A stretch of DNA of 64,000 nucleotides, taken from positions 186,001 to 250,000 of the forward strand of contig NZ_JXSQ01000003.1 in the NCBI RefSeq assembly GCF_000834055.1, written 5' to 3'. How positions within the stretch are numbered: position 1 is the stretch's first letter; each line of letters begins with the position of its first letter. The stretch comes from Leucobacter komagatae. Its GTDB lineage: Bacteria; Actinomycetota; Actinomycetes; Actinomycetales; Microbacteriaceae. Shown in pieces: positions 34,723 to 43,453 of this stretch. The notes under the pieces are model-generated. The model made no database searches and was not told the origin of the DNA. It saw only the letters and a list, made by a program, of their open reading frames with translations. Position numbers and translations under genes: made by a program.

Positions 34723-36293
34723 CTACCCGAGGCCGGTCGCGAGGAACGCGGCGGCCTCGGATGCGGTGGCGATCCGCCCGTCCTGCACCACGACTGTTCT
34801 GTCGCTCACCGCGGAGAGCGCTGCGAGGTCGTGCGACACGAAGACCACGGCGACGTCGCCGCGCAGCGACCGCAGCAGGTCGAGGATCCCGGCCTGGGTG
34901 ACGGTGTCCAGCGCTGACACGGCCTCGTCGCAGACGAGCACGTCGGGCCGGGCGGCGAGCGCTCGGGCGATGGCGACCCGCTGCCGTTCACCGCCTGAGA
35001 GCGTCGCAGGTTTGCGCTCGAGCAGGGCAGGGTCGAGCCCAACCCGGCGCAGCAGGGTTGCGGGGGTCGGGGCGCCATCGGTGGTTCGCCCTGCGGGGTA
35101 GGCGCGGCGGATCGTCGCCTCAAGGATCCGCCCGACCCGCCAGCGCGGGTCGAAGGTTGCGAGCGGGTCCTGGGGGATGAGTCGCACCCTGCTCCCGCCG
35201 CGAACGTGAGGGATCCGGAGTCTGGTCGTTCCGCCCCGGCGAGCAGGCGGGCGAGCGTCGTTTTTCCCGCACCGGATTCGCCGGCGACGCCGAGGATCTC
35301 GCCGCGGTGGATCTCGAGATCGACGTCGCGGATGCCGGTGAAGCGGCCGCCGCGGTCGCCGTAGCTGCGGGTTGCAGACGCGAAGGTTGCGACGGGGGTG
35401 CCACCGGGCCGTTCGGGTTCGCGCTCCCGGAGAGCGGGGCTCGCCCCCGGCCGGCTCACCTGGGGGATGGCCGCGACGAGGGCGCGGGTCGCCGGCTGCT
35501 CAGGTGAGGCGAGGAGCCGGGCGGCGGGGCCTGTCTCTACGATGCGGCCGCGATCGAGCACCGCGATGCGGTCGGCGATGCTTGCGACGGCGCCGAGGTC
35601 GTGGCTGACGACGATCAGGGCGACCCCCGAGTCGCGGAGCCTACCGAATTCGGTGAGCACCTGCCGTGAGGTTGCCGGATCGAGTGCTGTCGTCGGTTCG
35701 TCTGCGACGAGCACGGCGGGGGAGCCGATGAGCGCCGACGCGATGAGGGCGCGCTGTCGCATGCCCCCCGAGAGTGCGTCTGAGGTTAACCCCAGCAGGG
35801 ACTCGGGGTCTCGCAGGCCCGCGGCAGTGAGGGCTGAGATCACCGCGGAACGCCGCGCCCTGCGCGGAACGCCGCGGAGGGCGACTGCCTCGCCGACCTC
35901 GGCTTCGATTGTGCGGAGCGGGTCGAGTGACTGCAGCGCGTCCTGCAGCACCAGCGCGATCTTGCTGCCGCGCAGTGCGCGCCAGCTCCGCCCGCTCGCG
36001 TGACTCATGTCGTGACCGGCGATCTCGAACCTCTCGGCCGCTGAGCGCCAGCCAGAGTTCCCCGCGGGGTCTGCGAGCCCGAGGAGCGATCTGGCGAGCA
36101 CCGATTTGCCTGCGCCTGACGAGCCGACGATCGCGAGGCATTCGCCCGGCGCGACGCGAACGCTGACGCGGTCGAGCACGGTGATGCGCGAGCCTGAGCG
36201 TCCGCGGCCCGGCATGGTGACCGTGAGATCCGCGACCGTGAGCGCGGGATCCGCAGCGGTGCTCTGCGCTGCAGTTGGGGGTGCGGAATTCAC
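34723..36293 (-). pseudogene. Fused DppD-DppF ATPase (system D), frameshifted
   Basis: A peptide-transport double ATPase. The N-terminal domain is intact: Walker A GSSGAGKSV, signature LSGGMRQR, Walker [13 protein letters not shown]. The second domain starts with Walker A GESGAGKTT but loses frame near 35192-35203, after GSLTFAAG. The correct continuation (VRLIPQDPLATFDPRWRV, signature LSGGERQR, Walker B VLVCDEAVSALD) is in another frame ending at 34723. Inserting one base restores a product of about 523 residues reading FAAGSRVRLIPQ. The cause may be a sequencing error in the GC run or a real mutation; if real, the second ATP site is lost. GTG start, GTGA overlap with the permease. Confidence 0.8.
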
Positions 36294-37090
36294 TTGGATC
36301 CTCCTGCTGCGAGGCGTCGGCCGATGACGGTGAGCGCGGTCGCGGTAGCTACGATCGCGAGCCCGGGGAAGAACGTCATCCACCAGGCGTTCCCCAGGTA
36401 CACGCGCCCGGCGTCGAGCATTGCACCCCACTCTGGGGCTGGCGGCTCGGTGCCGAGGCCGAGGAAGCCGAGGGCCGCGACCCAGACGATGGACTGGCCG
36501 ACGCCTAGGGTTGCGGCCGAAACGAGTGGCCACAGCGAGTTCGGGGCAATGTGTCTGGTGAACACGGAGACCCGCGGTGCGCCGTCGAGGCGGGCCCACT
36601 CGACGTAGCTGCTCGCGGCGATGCCGCGGACGCGCGCGCGAATCATGCGGGCGTAGCCGGGGATCGTCGCGAGGCCGATCGCGAGCGTCGCCGACCAGGC
36701 GCCGCCGCCCATCACGGCGACGAACAGCAGCGCAATGACGAGCGTTGGGAGCGCGAACAGCACCTCGAAGACGCGGGCGAGCGCGCGGTCGACGAGCGGC
36801 GGGCCGAGTGCGGCGACGAAGCCGAGGAAGCCGCCGAGGATGACACCGATCGCCGTTGCGGCAACGCCGATGCCAACTGAGGCCGCTGCGCCGTGCGTGA
36901 CACGGGTGAGGAGGTCGCGCCCGGACTCGTCGGTGCCGAAAGGGTGCGCGAGCGACGGCGGCTGGAAAGCGGATGCCGGTGCGATGGCGAGCGGATCGCC
37001 CGGGGCGAGCCACGCGGGGACGAGGGCTGCGAGGAGCACGAGTCCGAGTGTTGCTGCTGCGAGCGTTGGCGGGAGCCAGCGGAGCCTCAT
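36290..37090 (-). CDS. Peptide ABC transporter permease, OppC/DppC type (system D)
   Basis: 266 residues, short but complete for the family. First helix LAAATLGLVLLAALVPAWLA, then HPFGTDESGRDLLTRVTHGAA, the OppC motif. The coupling loop SSYVEWARLDGAPRVSVFTRH and a terminal GRRLAAGGSK follow. It overlaps the OppB gene upstream (ATGA) and the ATPase downstream (GTGA). Confidence 0.92.
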   Translation of the reverse strand: MRLRWLPPTLAAATLGLVLLAALVPAWLAPGDPLAIAPASAFQPPSLAHPFGTDESGRDLLTRVTHGAAASVGIGVAATAIGVILGGFLGFVAALGPPLVDRALARVFEVLFALPTLVIALLFVAVMGGGAWSATLAIGLATIPGYARMIRARVRGIAASSYVEWARLDGAPRVSVFTRHIAPNSLWPLVSAATLGVGQSIVWVAALGFLGLGTEPPAPEWGAMLDAGRVYLGNAWWMTFFPGLAIVATATALTVIGRRLAAGGSK

Positions 37091-38088
37091 GCGATGACCT
37101 CCGCTGCTGTGGCGGTTCCGCGTGCGGCCGCTGTGGCGGTGCCGCGCGGATCCACGAACCGTTCGACGAGCTCTGCCGCGATCATCACCACGACGTAGAG
37201 CAGCGCGATGATCACCACCGCCCCGATCACGACGGGTACGTCGCGCACGGTTGCGGCCTCGAGCAGTAGCCTGCCGAGGCCCTGCCTTGCGAACAGCACC
37301 TCGACGACGACCGCGCCGGAAAGGAGCGAGCCGTATGCCCAGCCGGAGAGCGCGACAGCTGGCAGCGCTGCGTGCCTGAGGGTGTGCCTGAGGAGCACGC
37401 GTGACTCGCCCGCACCGCGTGCGCGGGCCGTCGTTGCAAAGGGCGCCCGATCCGCCTCGGCGAGGGGGCCGTGGATCACGTGGGCGAGGTACCCCGCGAC
37501 GGGAACGGCGAGGGTGATCACCGGGAGCACGAGCGCACGCGCCCCGCCGGCCGCTGCGCCCGTCGCTGGGAGCCAGTGCAGTCCGGTCGCGAACACGAGG
37601 ATGAGGATCGCGCCGAGGAAGAACTGGGGGATAACGCTCGCGACGGTCTCCACCCCGGTGAGTAGTGACCGCATGGCCGCACCGAAGGCGCCGCGGGCGT
37701 TCGCCGCGATGAGCGTCCCGACGAGGGCGAGGACCCAGGCGAGGATGAACGCCAGCGTGGCAAGCACGAGCGTTGGGGGCACGTTCGCGGCGAGCAGGTC
37801 AGCGACCGGCTGCTTCCGCGAGTATGAGTCGCCGAACTGGAGCGTCGCGATGCGCCAGAGCTGCTGCAGGTACTGCACGAGCAGGGGCTGGTCGAGGCCG
37901 TACTCCGCGGTCGCTCGCGCCGCAGCTTCCGGGCCTGCCTGCGAGCCTGGGCCCCCAAGGATCGCCTCAAGCGGGTCGCCAGAGGCGCGGAGGGCGAGGA
38001 ACACGACGGTTGCCGTGATCCACACGACGAGCGCCGCCGCGCCGAGCTTTCGCAGCACGGCAACGGCGGCGCTGGACAGTCGTGACAC
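37087..38088 (-). CDS. Peptide ABC transporter permease, OppB/DppB type (system D)
   Basis: 333 residues, GTG start seven bases after the binding-protein stop. First helix GAAALVVWITATVVFLALRA, then the loop TAEYGLDQPLLVQYLQQLWRI. The coupling loop is APFATTARARGAGESRVLLRH and the end is VERFVDPRGTATAAARGT. The Ala/Thr tail carries a short tandem repeat (RGTATAA twice). Unlike systems A-C, no hairpin separates it from the binding-protein gene. Confidence 0.92.
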   Translation of the reverse strand: MSRLSSAAVAVLRKLGAAALVVWITATVVFLALRASGDPLEAILGGPGSQAGPEAAARATAEYGLDQPLLVQYLQQLWRIATLQFGDSYSRKQPVADLLAANVPPTLVLATLAFILAWVLALVGTLIAANARGAFGAAMRSLLTGVETVASVIPQFFLGAILILVFATGLHWLPATGAAAGGARALVLPVITLAVPVAGYLAHVIHGPLAEADRAPFATTARARGAGESRVLLRHTLRHAALPAVALSGWAYGSLLSGAVVVEVLFARQGLGRLLLEAATVRDVPVVIGAVVIIALLYVVVMIAAELVERFVDPRGTATAAARGTATAAEVIA

Positions 38089-38095
38089 CCGCGGC

Positions 38096-39730
38096 CTACG
38101 CTACGAGCTTGGCGTTCACGAACGTCGGCGTTGCCACGGTGCCGAGTGTGACGACGCCGGTGACGCCGCGAGTGAGGAAGTGGTTCTGCTGATCGTACAG
38201 CGGCAGGACGGTGAAGCTCTCGAGAATGCGCTGCTGCGCGTCTGCGTAGAGCTTGGCGCGCTCCGACTCGTTCGTGGTTGTCGCAGCCTCTTCGAGGATC
38301 GCGTCGAGTTCAGGGCTTGAGAGCTGCGCGTGGTTCGCGAAGTAGCCTGAGGGCGCCGGAACCATGCCGCTCGAGTGGTACAGCGTGCGCAGCACGTCTG
38401 GGCCGACCTTCGTGTACGGCGCGCTCACGGCCTCGTACGCGTTCGCGCCGAGCCGCTTGTGCCAGGTGCTCAGGTCGACAGGCTCAAGCTGCACATCGAA
38501 CCCGACTGCGGCGGTGTTTGCCTGGATCTGCTCGAACAGCGACTGCTCGGCAGCCGTTGACTGGTTCGTGCTCACGGGGAAACGGACGGTGAGCCGCTCG
38601 CCGTCTTTCTCGCGGATGCCGTCGCTCCCGACCGCCCAGCCGGCCTCGTCGAGGAGTGCTGCTGCCTGCTTCGGGTCGGTCCGCAGGGTCTCATCGTTTC
38701 CCGCAGCGAGCGGCTCGACGCTTGCCAGTGGTGAGGTCGCACGCTTCGCGGTTCCGAGGAACAGCGTTTCGATACCGGGTGCGGGGTCGGCGGCGCGAAT
38801 GAACGCCTCGCGCACCTTCGCGTCATCGAAGGGGGCCTGCCCGGCGTTGAGCTCGATCCGGTTGACGGAGCCGGGGCGCGGGGCGTCGATGTGTTCGCCG
38901 TCGCCGGACTGCTCGACCGCGACGATGTCTGAGGGGAGTGGGTTGTCAATCACGTGCACCTCGCCAGACTGCAGCGCGGCGAAGCGGGTCGCGGAGTCTG
39001 GGATGAAGCGCCACTCGATGCGGTCGAGGTAGGCGCCGCCGTCGTGGTCGTTTTCGGGGCCTGGGGTCTGGTAGTTCTCGTTGCGCACGAGCGTGACGTG
39101 ATCCTGCGGCACCCACTCCTCGACGATGAACGGCCCCGTGCCGATGGGCAGCTGGCAGTTCGCTTCCATGCCGCGGGCGATGCCAGCCGGTGACTGGATC
39201 GCGGTCCACTGCTGGCTGAGGGACTCGAGCAGCGCCGAGTCTGGTTCTGACAGGTGGAAGCGGGCGTGGGTGTCGTCGACGACCTCAACTTCGCGCACCT
39301 TCTGCAGGGCGATGAAGCCCGTTGACGACTGCGTCTCTGGGTCTTGGAGGTGGTCGATGTTGGCCTTGATCGCGGCGGCGTCGAGCGGGGTGCCGTCGGT
39401 GAAGGTGATGCCGTCTGCGAGCGTAAAGTTCCAGGTCAGGCCGTCTTCGCTCGCCGCCCAGTCCGTGGCGAGCCACGGCACAATTTTGCCGGTTGCGTCC
39501 CTGCCTACGAGCGGCTCGATGTACTGGGTGCTGATGAGCGCCTGCGGGTAGTTGCCGCCGACGTGCGGATCGAGGCATGCCGGCTCGGCGTCCCCTGTCG
39601 CATAGACGAGTGTTCCGCCGTCGCGGGTTTCCGCCTGCTCTTGGGGGCCGGTCTCACCCGCGGCGCATCCCGCGAGGGTGAGTGCGGCGACGGTGGCGAC
39701 GCCCAGCGTGAGCAGTCTTGGTGTGCGCAT
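38096..39730 (-). CDS. Peptide/opine-type ABC transporter substrate-binding lipoprotein (system D)
   Basis: 544 residues, family 5 solute-binding protein. The signal peptide MRTPRLLTLGVATVAALTLA ends in a lipobox with Cys22. ADGITFTDGTPLDAAAIKANIDHL is the family motif. AGGATC precedes the ATG. It is first in system D and divergent from the TetR-aspartate dehydrogenase fusion gene across a 147-base promoter region, so that fusion protein is the likely regulator. Related proteins bind peptides, nickel complexes or opines; the ligand cannot be chosen from sequence. Confidence 0.92.
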   Translation of the reverse strand: MRTPRLLTLGVATVAALTLAGCAAGETGPQEQAETRDGGTLVYATGDAEPACLDPHVGGNYPQALISTQYIEPLVGRDATGKIVPWLATDWAASEDGLTWNFTLADGITFTDGTPLDAAAIKANIDHLQDPETQSSTGFIALQKVREVEVVDDTHARFHLSEPDSALLESLSQQWTAIQSPAGIARGMEANCQLPIGTGPFIVEEWVPQDHVTLVRNENYQTPGPENDHDGGAYLDRIEWRFIPDSATRFAALQSGEVHVIDNPLPSDIVAVEQSGDGEHIDAPRPGSVNRIELNAGQAPFDDAKVREAFIRAADPAPGIETLFLGTAKRATSPLASVEPLAAGNDETLRTDPKQAAALLDEAGWAVGSDGIREKDGERLTVRFPVSTNQSTAAEQSLFEQIQANTAAVGFDVQLEPVDLSTWHKRLGANAYEAVSAPYTKVGPDVLRTLYHSSGMVPAPSGYFANHAQLSSPELDAILEEAATTTNESERAKLYADAQQRILESFTVLPLYDQQNHFLTRGVTGVVTLGTVATPTFVNAKLVA

Positions 39731-39877
39731 AGTGAGTGATCCTCGGTTCCTTGGGTTGGGGCGTGGATCCGGCGGAGATTTCGCCGAACAACGGTTAATT
39801 GGACGCCGTGCAACAAAGAGAGCCTAGCCTATTCTCGCGTCCGGTTCCAACGCGCCAATGCACGGTAAACTTGCCCC

Positions 39878-41281
39878 ATGACATCGGTATCGCGTGGGCG
39901 GCCCCCGGCCTCGTCGCGGGAGACGCTCGCCGACGCCGCAAGCGAGCTGTTTCTCGAGCAGGGCTACGACGCGACGACGGTGGCCGACATTACGCGGCGC
40001 GCCGGCGTGAGCCGCTCGTCGTTCTTCAACTACTTCGACGGCAAGGCCGCGACGTTCTGGTACGCCCTCGACGAGCAACTCGACCGCTTCATCGAGCGCG
40101 GCCACGGCGGCGCTGCGGAGTCGGTCGAGGAGCTCGCCGCCGCGCTCGGGAGCGCGGCGCCGCACACGCTTGCGCTCGCAATCACGAACGCTGAGGTAAT
40201 GGGCGTCGAGGCTGAGCTCGCGACCGGCCGTGCACTGCGCCAGGCGGCGCTCGCGACCGCGCTCGCAGCGGACGCACACAGGCGCGACAGCCGCACCGGT
40301 GTGCTCGCCTGCGAGGTGAACGCTGCGGCGCAGGCGGCGGCGATCTTCGCCGCGATTTGGCGCTGGGCCGAGCTCGGGGCGGGAACGCACCTGCTCGATG
40401 CGGAGATCAACGCCGCGATCGCCGCAACGCCCGGCGCAGCCAACCGTGCCGCGGGCGAACTCCGCGTGGCCGTCATCGGCTCCGGTGCCATCGGTGCGCG
40501 CGTCATTGCCGCGCTTGCCGCTGGCGGTATCGACGGCGCGGTGCTCGCGGGCGTTGTCACGCGCAGGCCGACCGCACTCGCCGAGGCGCTCGGCGCACTG
40601 GCCGAAGACGTGACCGACTTTGGCGACGACCTCTCCGGGGCGATCGCCGCGAGTGACCTCGTTGTTGAGTGCGCAGGGATCGCGGCCGCGCGCGACGCGG
40701 GCCTGACCGCCATTGTGGCTGGAAGGGACCTCCTCGTCGTGTCGATTGGCGCGCTCGCTGATCCGCACGCGCGAGCGGCGCTCACCGCGGGGCCTGGCGT
40801 GCTGCGGCTCGCCACCGGCGCCGTCGGCGGGCTCGACCTGCTCGGCGCCGCGGCCAGGCATGGCGGGATCCCCGGGGGCATCACGCAGGCGAGCCTCACG
40901 TCGACGAAGCAGGCGGCCGCACTGGTGCAGCCGTGGATGGCAGACGCTGAGGTCGCGCGGCTGAGCGACGCGACGGCACCGTTTGTGCTCTTCGAGGGGA
41001 CGGTGTCCGATGCCGTCGACCGCTTCCCCGGATCCCTGAATGTCGCGTGCGCTCTCGCGCACGCGACGGGGCTCTGGGAAGACACGGTCGTGCGGCTGGT
41101 CGCCGACCCGGCGGCGGAGCGCACCACGCACGAGATTGCGGCGTCCGGCGCTGCGGGCGACTACCGCTTCGTCATGACGAATGCGGTGTCGGACGTGAAT
41201 CCAGCGTCGAGCGCGGTTGTCGCCGAGTCGGTGTTGCGCGGCATCGCGGAGCTTGCGAGGCCAAGCGCATCCTTCGCGTAG
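39878..41281 (+). CDS. TetR-family regulator fused to an aspartate dehydrogenase-like domain
   Basis: One uninterrupted 467-residue frame. Residues 1-190 are a TetR repressor: helix-turn-helix SELFLEQGYDATTVADITRR then AGVSRSSFFNYFDGK, and a helical ligand domain ending AAIWRWAELGAG. Residues 195-467 match L-aspartate dehydrogenase (NadX/DUF108). They include Rossmann GSGAIG at 201-206, GAVGGLDLL at 314-322, NVACALA at 388-394, His418 in HEI, and NPASS at 441-445 after the GDYRFVMTN strand. The active-site framework therefore looks intact. The enzyme family oxidises L-aspartate with NAD(P) to iminoaspartate/oxaloacetate. In this context it may sense an amino acid or redox state and control system D. 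The junction has no stop or overlap. Confidence 0.88.
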   Translation: MTSVSRGRPPASSRETLADAASELFLEQGYDATTVADITRRAGVSRSSFFNYFDGKAATFWYALDEQLDRFIERGHGGAAESVEELAAALGSAAPHTLALAITNAEVMGVEAELATGRALRQAALATALAADAHRRDSRTGVLACEVNAAAQAAAIFAAIWRWAELGAGTHLLDAEINAAIAATPGAANRAAGELRVAVIGSGAIGARVIAALAAGGIDGAVLAGVVTRRPTALAEALGALAEDVTDFGDDLSGAIAASDLVVECAGIAAARDAGLTAIVAGRDLLVVSIGALADPHARAALTAGPGVLRLATGAVGGLDLLGAAARHGGIPGGITQASLTSTKQAAALVQPWMADAEVARLSDATAPFVLFEGTVSDAVDRFPGSLNVACALAHATGLWEDTVVRLVADPAAERTTHEIAASGAAGDYRFVMTNAVSDVNPASSAVVAESVLRGIAELARPSASFA

Positions 41282-41288
41282 CCGTACC

Positions 41289-42056
41289 TCAGATCTCGAA
41301 CGCCCCACCCTCGAGGCGGCTCTTCACGTGGCTCAGGAAGCGGGCGGCGTCCGCGCCGTCGACGAGCCGGTGGTCGTAGCTCAGGGATAGGTACATCATG
41401 TCGCGGATCTCGACGCTCTCGCGGCCGTCGGCGCCCGTGACAGCGACCGGGCGACGCGTGAGCGCTCCCGTCCCGAGGATCGCAACCTGCGGTTGGTTGA
41501 TGATCGGGGTGTCCATGAGCGTGCCGAGCGAGCCGTAATTCGTGACGGTGAACGTGCCGCCAGCGAGGTCGGCGGCTCCGAGCTTGCCCGCCTGTGAGCG
41601 TGCTGCGACGTCGGCGACTGCCTTCGCGAGCGCGCCGACGCTCATCGCGCCGGTGTCGCGGATCACCGGAACGAGCAGCCCCCGCGGGGTGTCGACCGCG
41701 ATGCCGACGTGCTCGCCTGATGGGTAGCTGATCAGGCCGGCCGCAAGGTCGATGGTGGCGTTGAGCTTGGGGTAGGCCTGCAGCCCCTCGACGGCTGCCC
41801 TGATGATGAAGGGCAGGTAGCTGAGCCCTGCGCCCTCGCGGGCGCGGAATGCGTCCTTTTCGCTGGCGCGAATCGCGGAGATCGCGCTGAGGTCGACCTC
41901 GACGGTCGCGGTGAGTTGTGCCGAGGTGTCGAGGGATTCGAGCATGCGCTTCGCGATCGTTGCGCGGATGCGTGACACCTTCTCAGTGGTCCCGTGGTGG
42001 GGGAGAGCTGCTGCGGTGTCCTGGCCTGGATTGGCGGGGGGTGTGTGGGTGTTCAC
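41289..42056 (-). CDS. 2-oxoacid dehydrogenase E2 acyltransferase, catalytic domain only
   Basis: About 255 residues from the GTG at 42056 (GAGG nine bases upstream); an ATG at 42065 is an alternative. The protein starts almost directly with the catalytic domain (RIRATIAKRMLESL, the E2 core entry). It has TNYGSLGTLMDTPIINQPQVAILGTG and the active-site motif YLSLSYDHRLVDGADAARFL, with catalytic His and Asp. There is no lipoyl domain and no peripheral subunit-binding domain. A free lipoyl protein at 48497 and E1 subunits at 48733-50699 probably complete the complex. It forms acyl-CoA from acyl-lipoate. Divergent from the AEC gene across a GntR-type operator. Confidence 0.9.
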   Translation of the reverse strand: MNTHTPPANPGQDTAAALPHHGTTEKVSRIRATIAKRMLESLDTSAQLTATVEVDLSAISAIRASEKDAFRAREGAGLSYLPFIIRAAVEGLQAYPKLNATIDLAAGLISYPSGEHVGIAVDTPRGLLVPVIRDTGAMSVGALAKAVADVAARSQAGKLGAADLAGGTFTVTNYGSLGTLMDTPIINQPQVAILGTGALTRRPVAVTGADGRESVEIRDMMYLSLSYDHRLVDGADAARFLSHVKSRLEGGAFEI

Positions 42057-42079
42057 GGTGTACATCCTCATTGATAACG

Positions 42080-42094
42080 TCTGGTAGAACCAGA
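42080..42094. promoter_or_regulatory. GntR/FadR-type operator, copy 1
   Basis: TCTGGTAGAACCAGA is a perfect 15-base palindrome (GGT-N3-ACC core) between the divergent E2 and AEC-transporter genes. The same sequence occurs in the TRAP promoter at 43304-43318. The GGT-N3-ACC core fits FadR-family regulators, and one is encoded at 51633-52409. Confidence 0.75.
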
Positions 42095-42164
42095 GGTATC
42101 CTGGCATGATAAGTGGTTGCAGGTCAACGTCATCCGAACGCAATGGAGCCCAAGGAGATCACGC

Positions 42165-43172
42165 GTGTTGCACGTACTGTCGGTCATCGCACCGATGTTT
42201 ATCCTGCTCGGGGTCGGTATGGCCGCGGGTTTCGCCCCGCGATTTCAGAGCGCACAGGCCGGGCTCAACGCCTTCGTCTTCTATTTCTCGCTTCCGGCGT
42301 TCCTGTTTGTCGCGGTCACGAACGCGCCCATTCGCGACGGGGTGCCGCTCGCGTTCGTGTGGATCTCCCTCGGGGTGACCGCGGTCGTCTTTGCCCTCGT
42401 GCACGTGGTGGCCTGGGCGATTCGAGCGGCAAGCGCGAGCAAGGCAGCCGGGCTCATGCCTGGGCCCATGGCCGTTGCTGCCACCTACGGCAACGTCGGC
42501 TATCTCGGGGTTCCAATCGTGATGAGCGTCATCGGGCACGAGGCTGCGCTCGGCGCGGCCCTCGGGCAACTGCTGCACAACATGCTCTTCATGGTGGGCT
42601 ACCCGCTGCTGCGCTCACTGCGCGGCGGTACTCCTGGCGGCACACCTGGCGACTCGCTTGATGGTGGCGGCACGCTTCGCGCGGTCGGTGCGCTGCTCTG
42701 GCGGGTTGCGAAGGGCGCGCTCCTGCTCAACCCCGTCGTGCTTGGCGTCGTTGCTGGCGTGCTCGTCGGCGCGCTCGGGATCGAGCTGCCAGGGGTGGTC
42801 ACCGCGAGTATTTCGATGCTCGGCCAGGCCGCCGTGCCCGCCGCTATGTTCGCGGTCGGGCTGAGCATCAAGCCGGCGCTAGCTGGCATGCGCTCTGGCC
42901 ACATTCCCGTGTCCGCGGTCGCCATCGCCTCGGCGGTGAAGCTCGGTGTGCTCCCGCTCGCGACATTCGCGGCGGTGCTCGTGTTCGGGGCGGATCTTGC
43001 CCCGCAGTGGGTCGGGGCCGCGGTGATCATGGCGGCGATGCCGGTGTCCTCTACCGCGAGCATCATCGTGTTTGAGTATGACGGTGACGTGCGGCTCGTT
43101 GGAGCAACGACGCTTGTCACGAGCGTGGTTGCGGTCGTGACGATTCCGCTCGTGCTCCTGCTGCTCGGCTGA
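42165..43172 (+). CDS. AEC (auxin efflux carrier) family transporter
   Basis: 335 residues. The GTG at 42165 is chosen because AAGGAGAT (42152-42159) precedes it; an open frame continues 16 codons upstream through the operator region. About ten helices form two five-helix halves: VLSVIAPMFILLGVGMAAGF at the start, a central polar Gly/Asp-rich loop (RGGTPGGTPGDSLDGGG), and a second half beginning VAKGALLLNPVVLGVVAGVL. Bacterial AEC proteins move dicarboxylates, malate or related acids. It shares the operator with the E2 gene and probably helps handle substrates or products of the block. Confidence 0.85.
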   Translation: MLHVLSVIAPMFILLGVGMAAGFAPRFQSAQAGLNAFVFYFSLPAFLFVAVTNAPIRDGVPLAFVWISLGVTAVVFALVHVVAWAIRAASASKAAGLMPGPMAVAATYGNVGYLGVPIVMSVIGHEAALGAALGQLLHNMLFMVGYPLLRSLRGGTPGGTPGDSLDGGGTLRAVGALLWRVAKGALLLNPVVLGVVAGVLVGALGIELPGVVTASISMLGQAAVPAAMFAVGLSIKPALAGMRSGHIPVSAVAIASAVKLGVLPLATFAAVLVFGADLAPQWVGAAVIMAAMPVSSTASIIVFEYDGDVRLVGATTLVTSVVAVVTIPLVLLLLG

Positions 43173-43300
43173 AACTGCGCGGGGCGGCAGGCGGGTCTTG
43201 GCACGCATGGACGCAGCTCGCAGCGGGGGAGTTCGGGGTGTTTTCGCGCGGTTTTGCGTCAAATTCTCGTGAGTAGCCGGCACCGAGTTCCCGTGTCGAC

Positions 43301-43329
43301 TTGTCTGGTTCTACCAGAGCGTGCATAAT
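43301..43329 (+). promoter_or_regulatory. Promoter of the TRAP operon
   Basis: TTGTCT (43301-43306) and CATAAT (43324-43329) are separated by exactly 17 bases, a good vegetative promoter. The palindromic operator at 43304-43318 overlaps the -35 and spacer, so a bound regulator would block RNA polymerase. Confidence 0.7.
43304..43318. promoter_or_regulatory. GntR/FadR-type operator, copy 2
   Basis: TCTGGTTCTACCAGA is the exact reverse complement of the operator at 42080-42094. It lies inside the TRAP promoter, overlapping the -35 hexamer. Confidence 0.78.
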
Positions 43330-43453
43330 GATTCGAGCGCTCCGCTGACGGATGGTGGAAGCGCTCTGAGGACGGATATCCCGTGCCCTCGTTGCCTCAT
43401 CTGGGCGGACACAACAATCCAACCAGCCACGAAATCTCAAGGAGGAGATTGCA

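Noticed and set aside
39824-41308. 494-codon open frame antisense to the TetR-aspartate dehydrogenase fusion
   Set aside because: Arg/Gly/Ala-rich shadow with no recognisable domain; the plus-strand frame has clear domains throughout.
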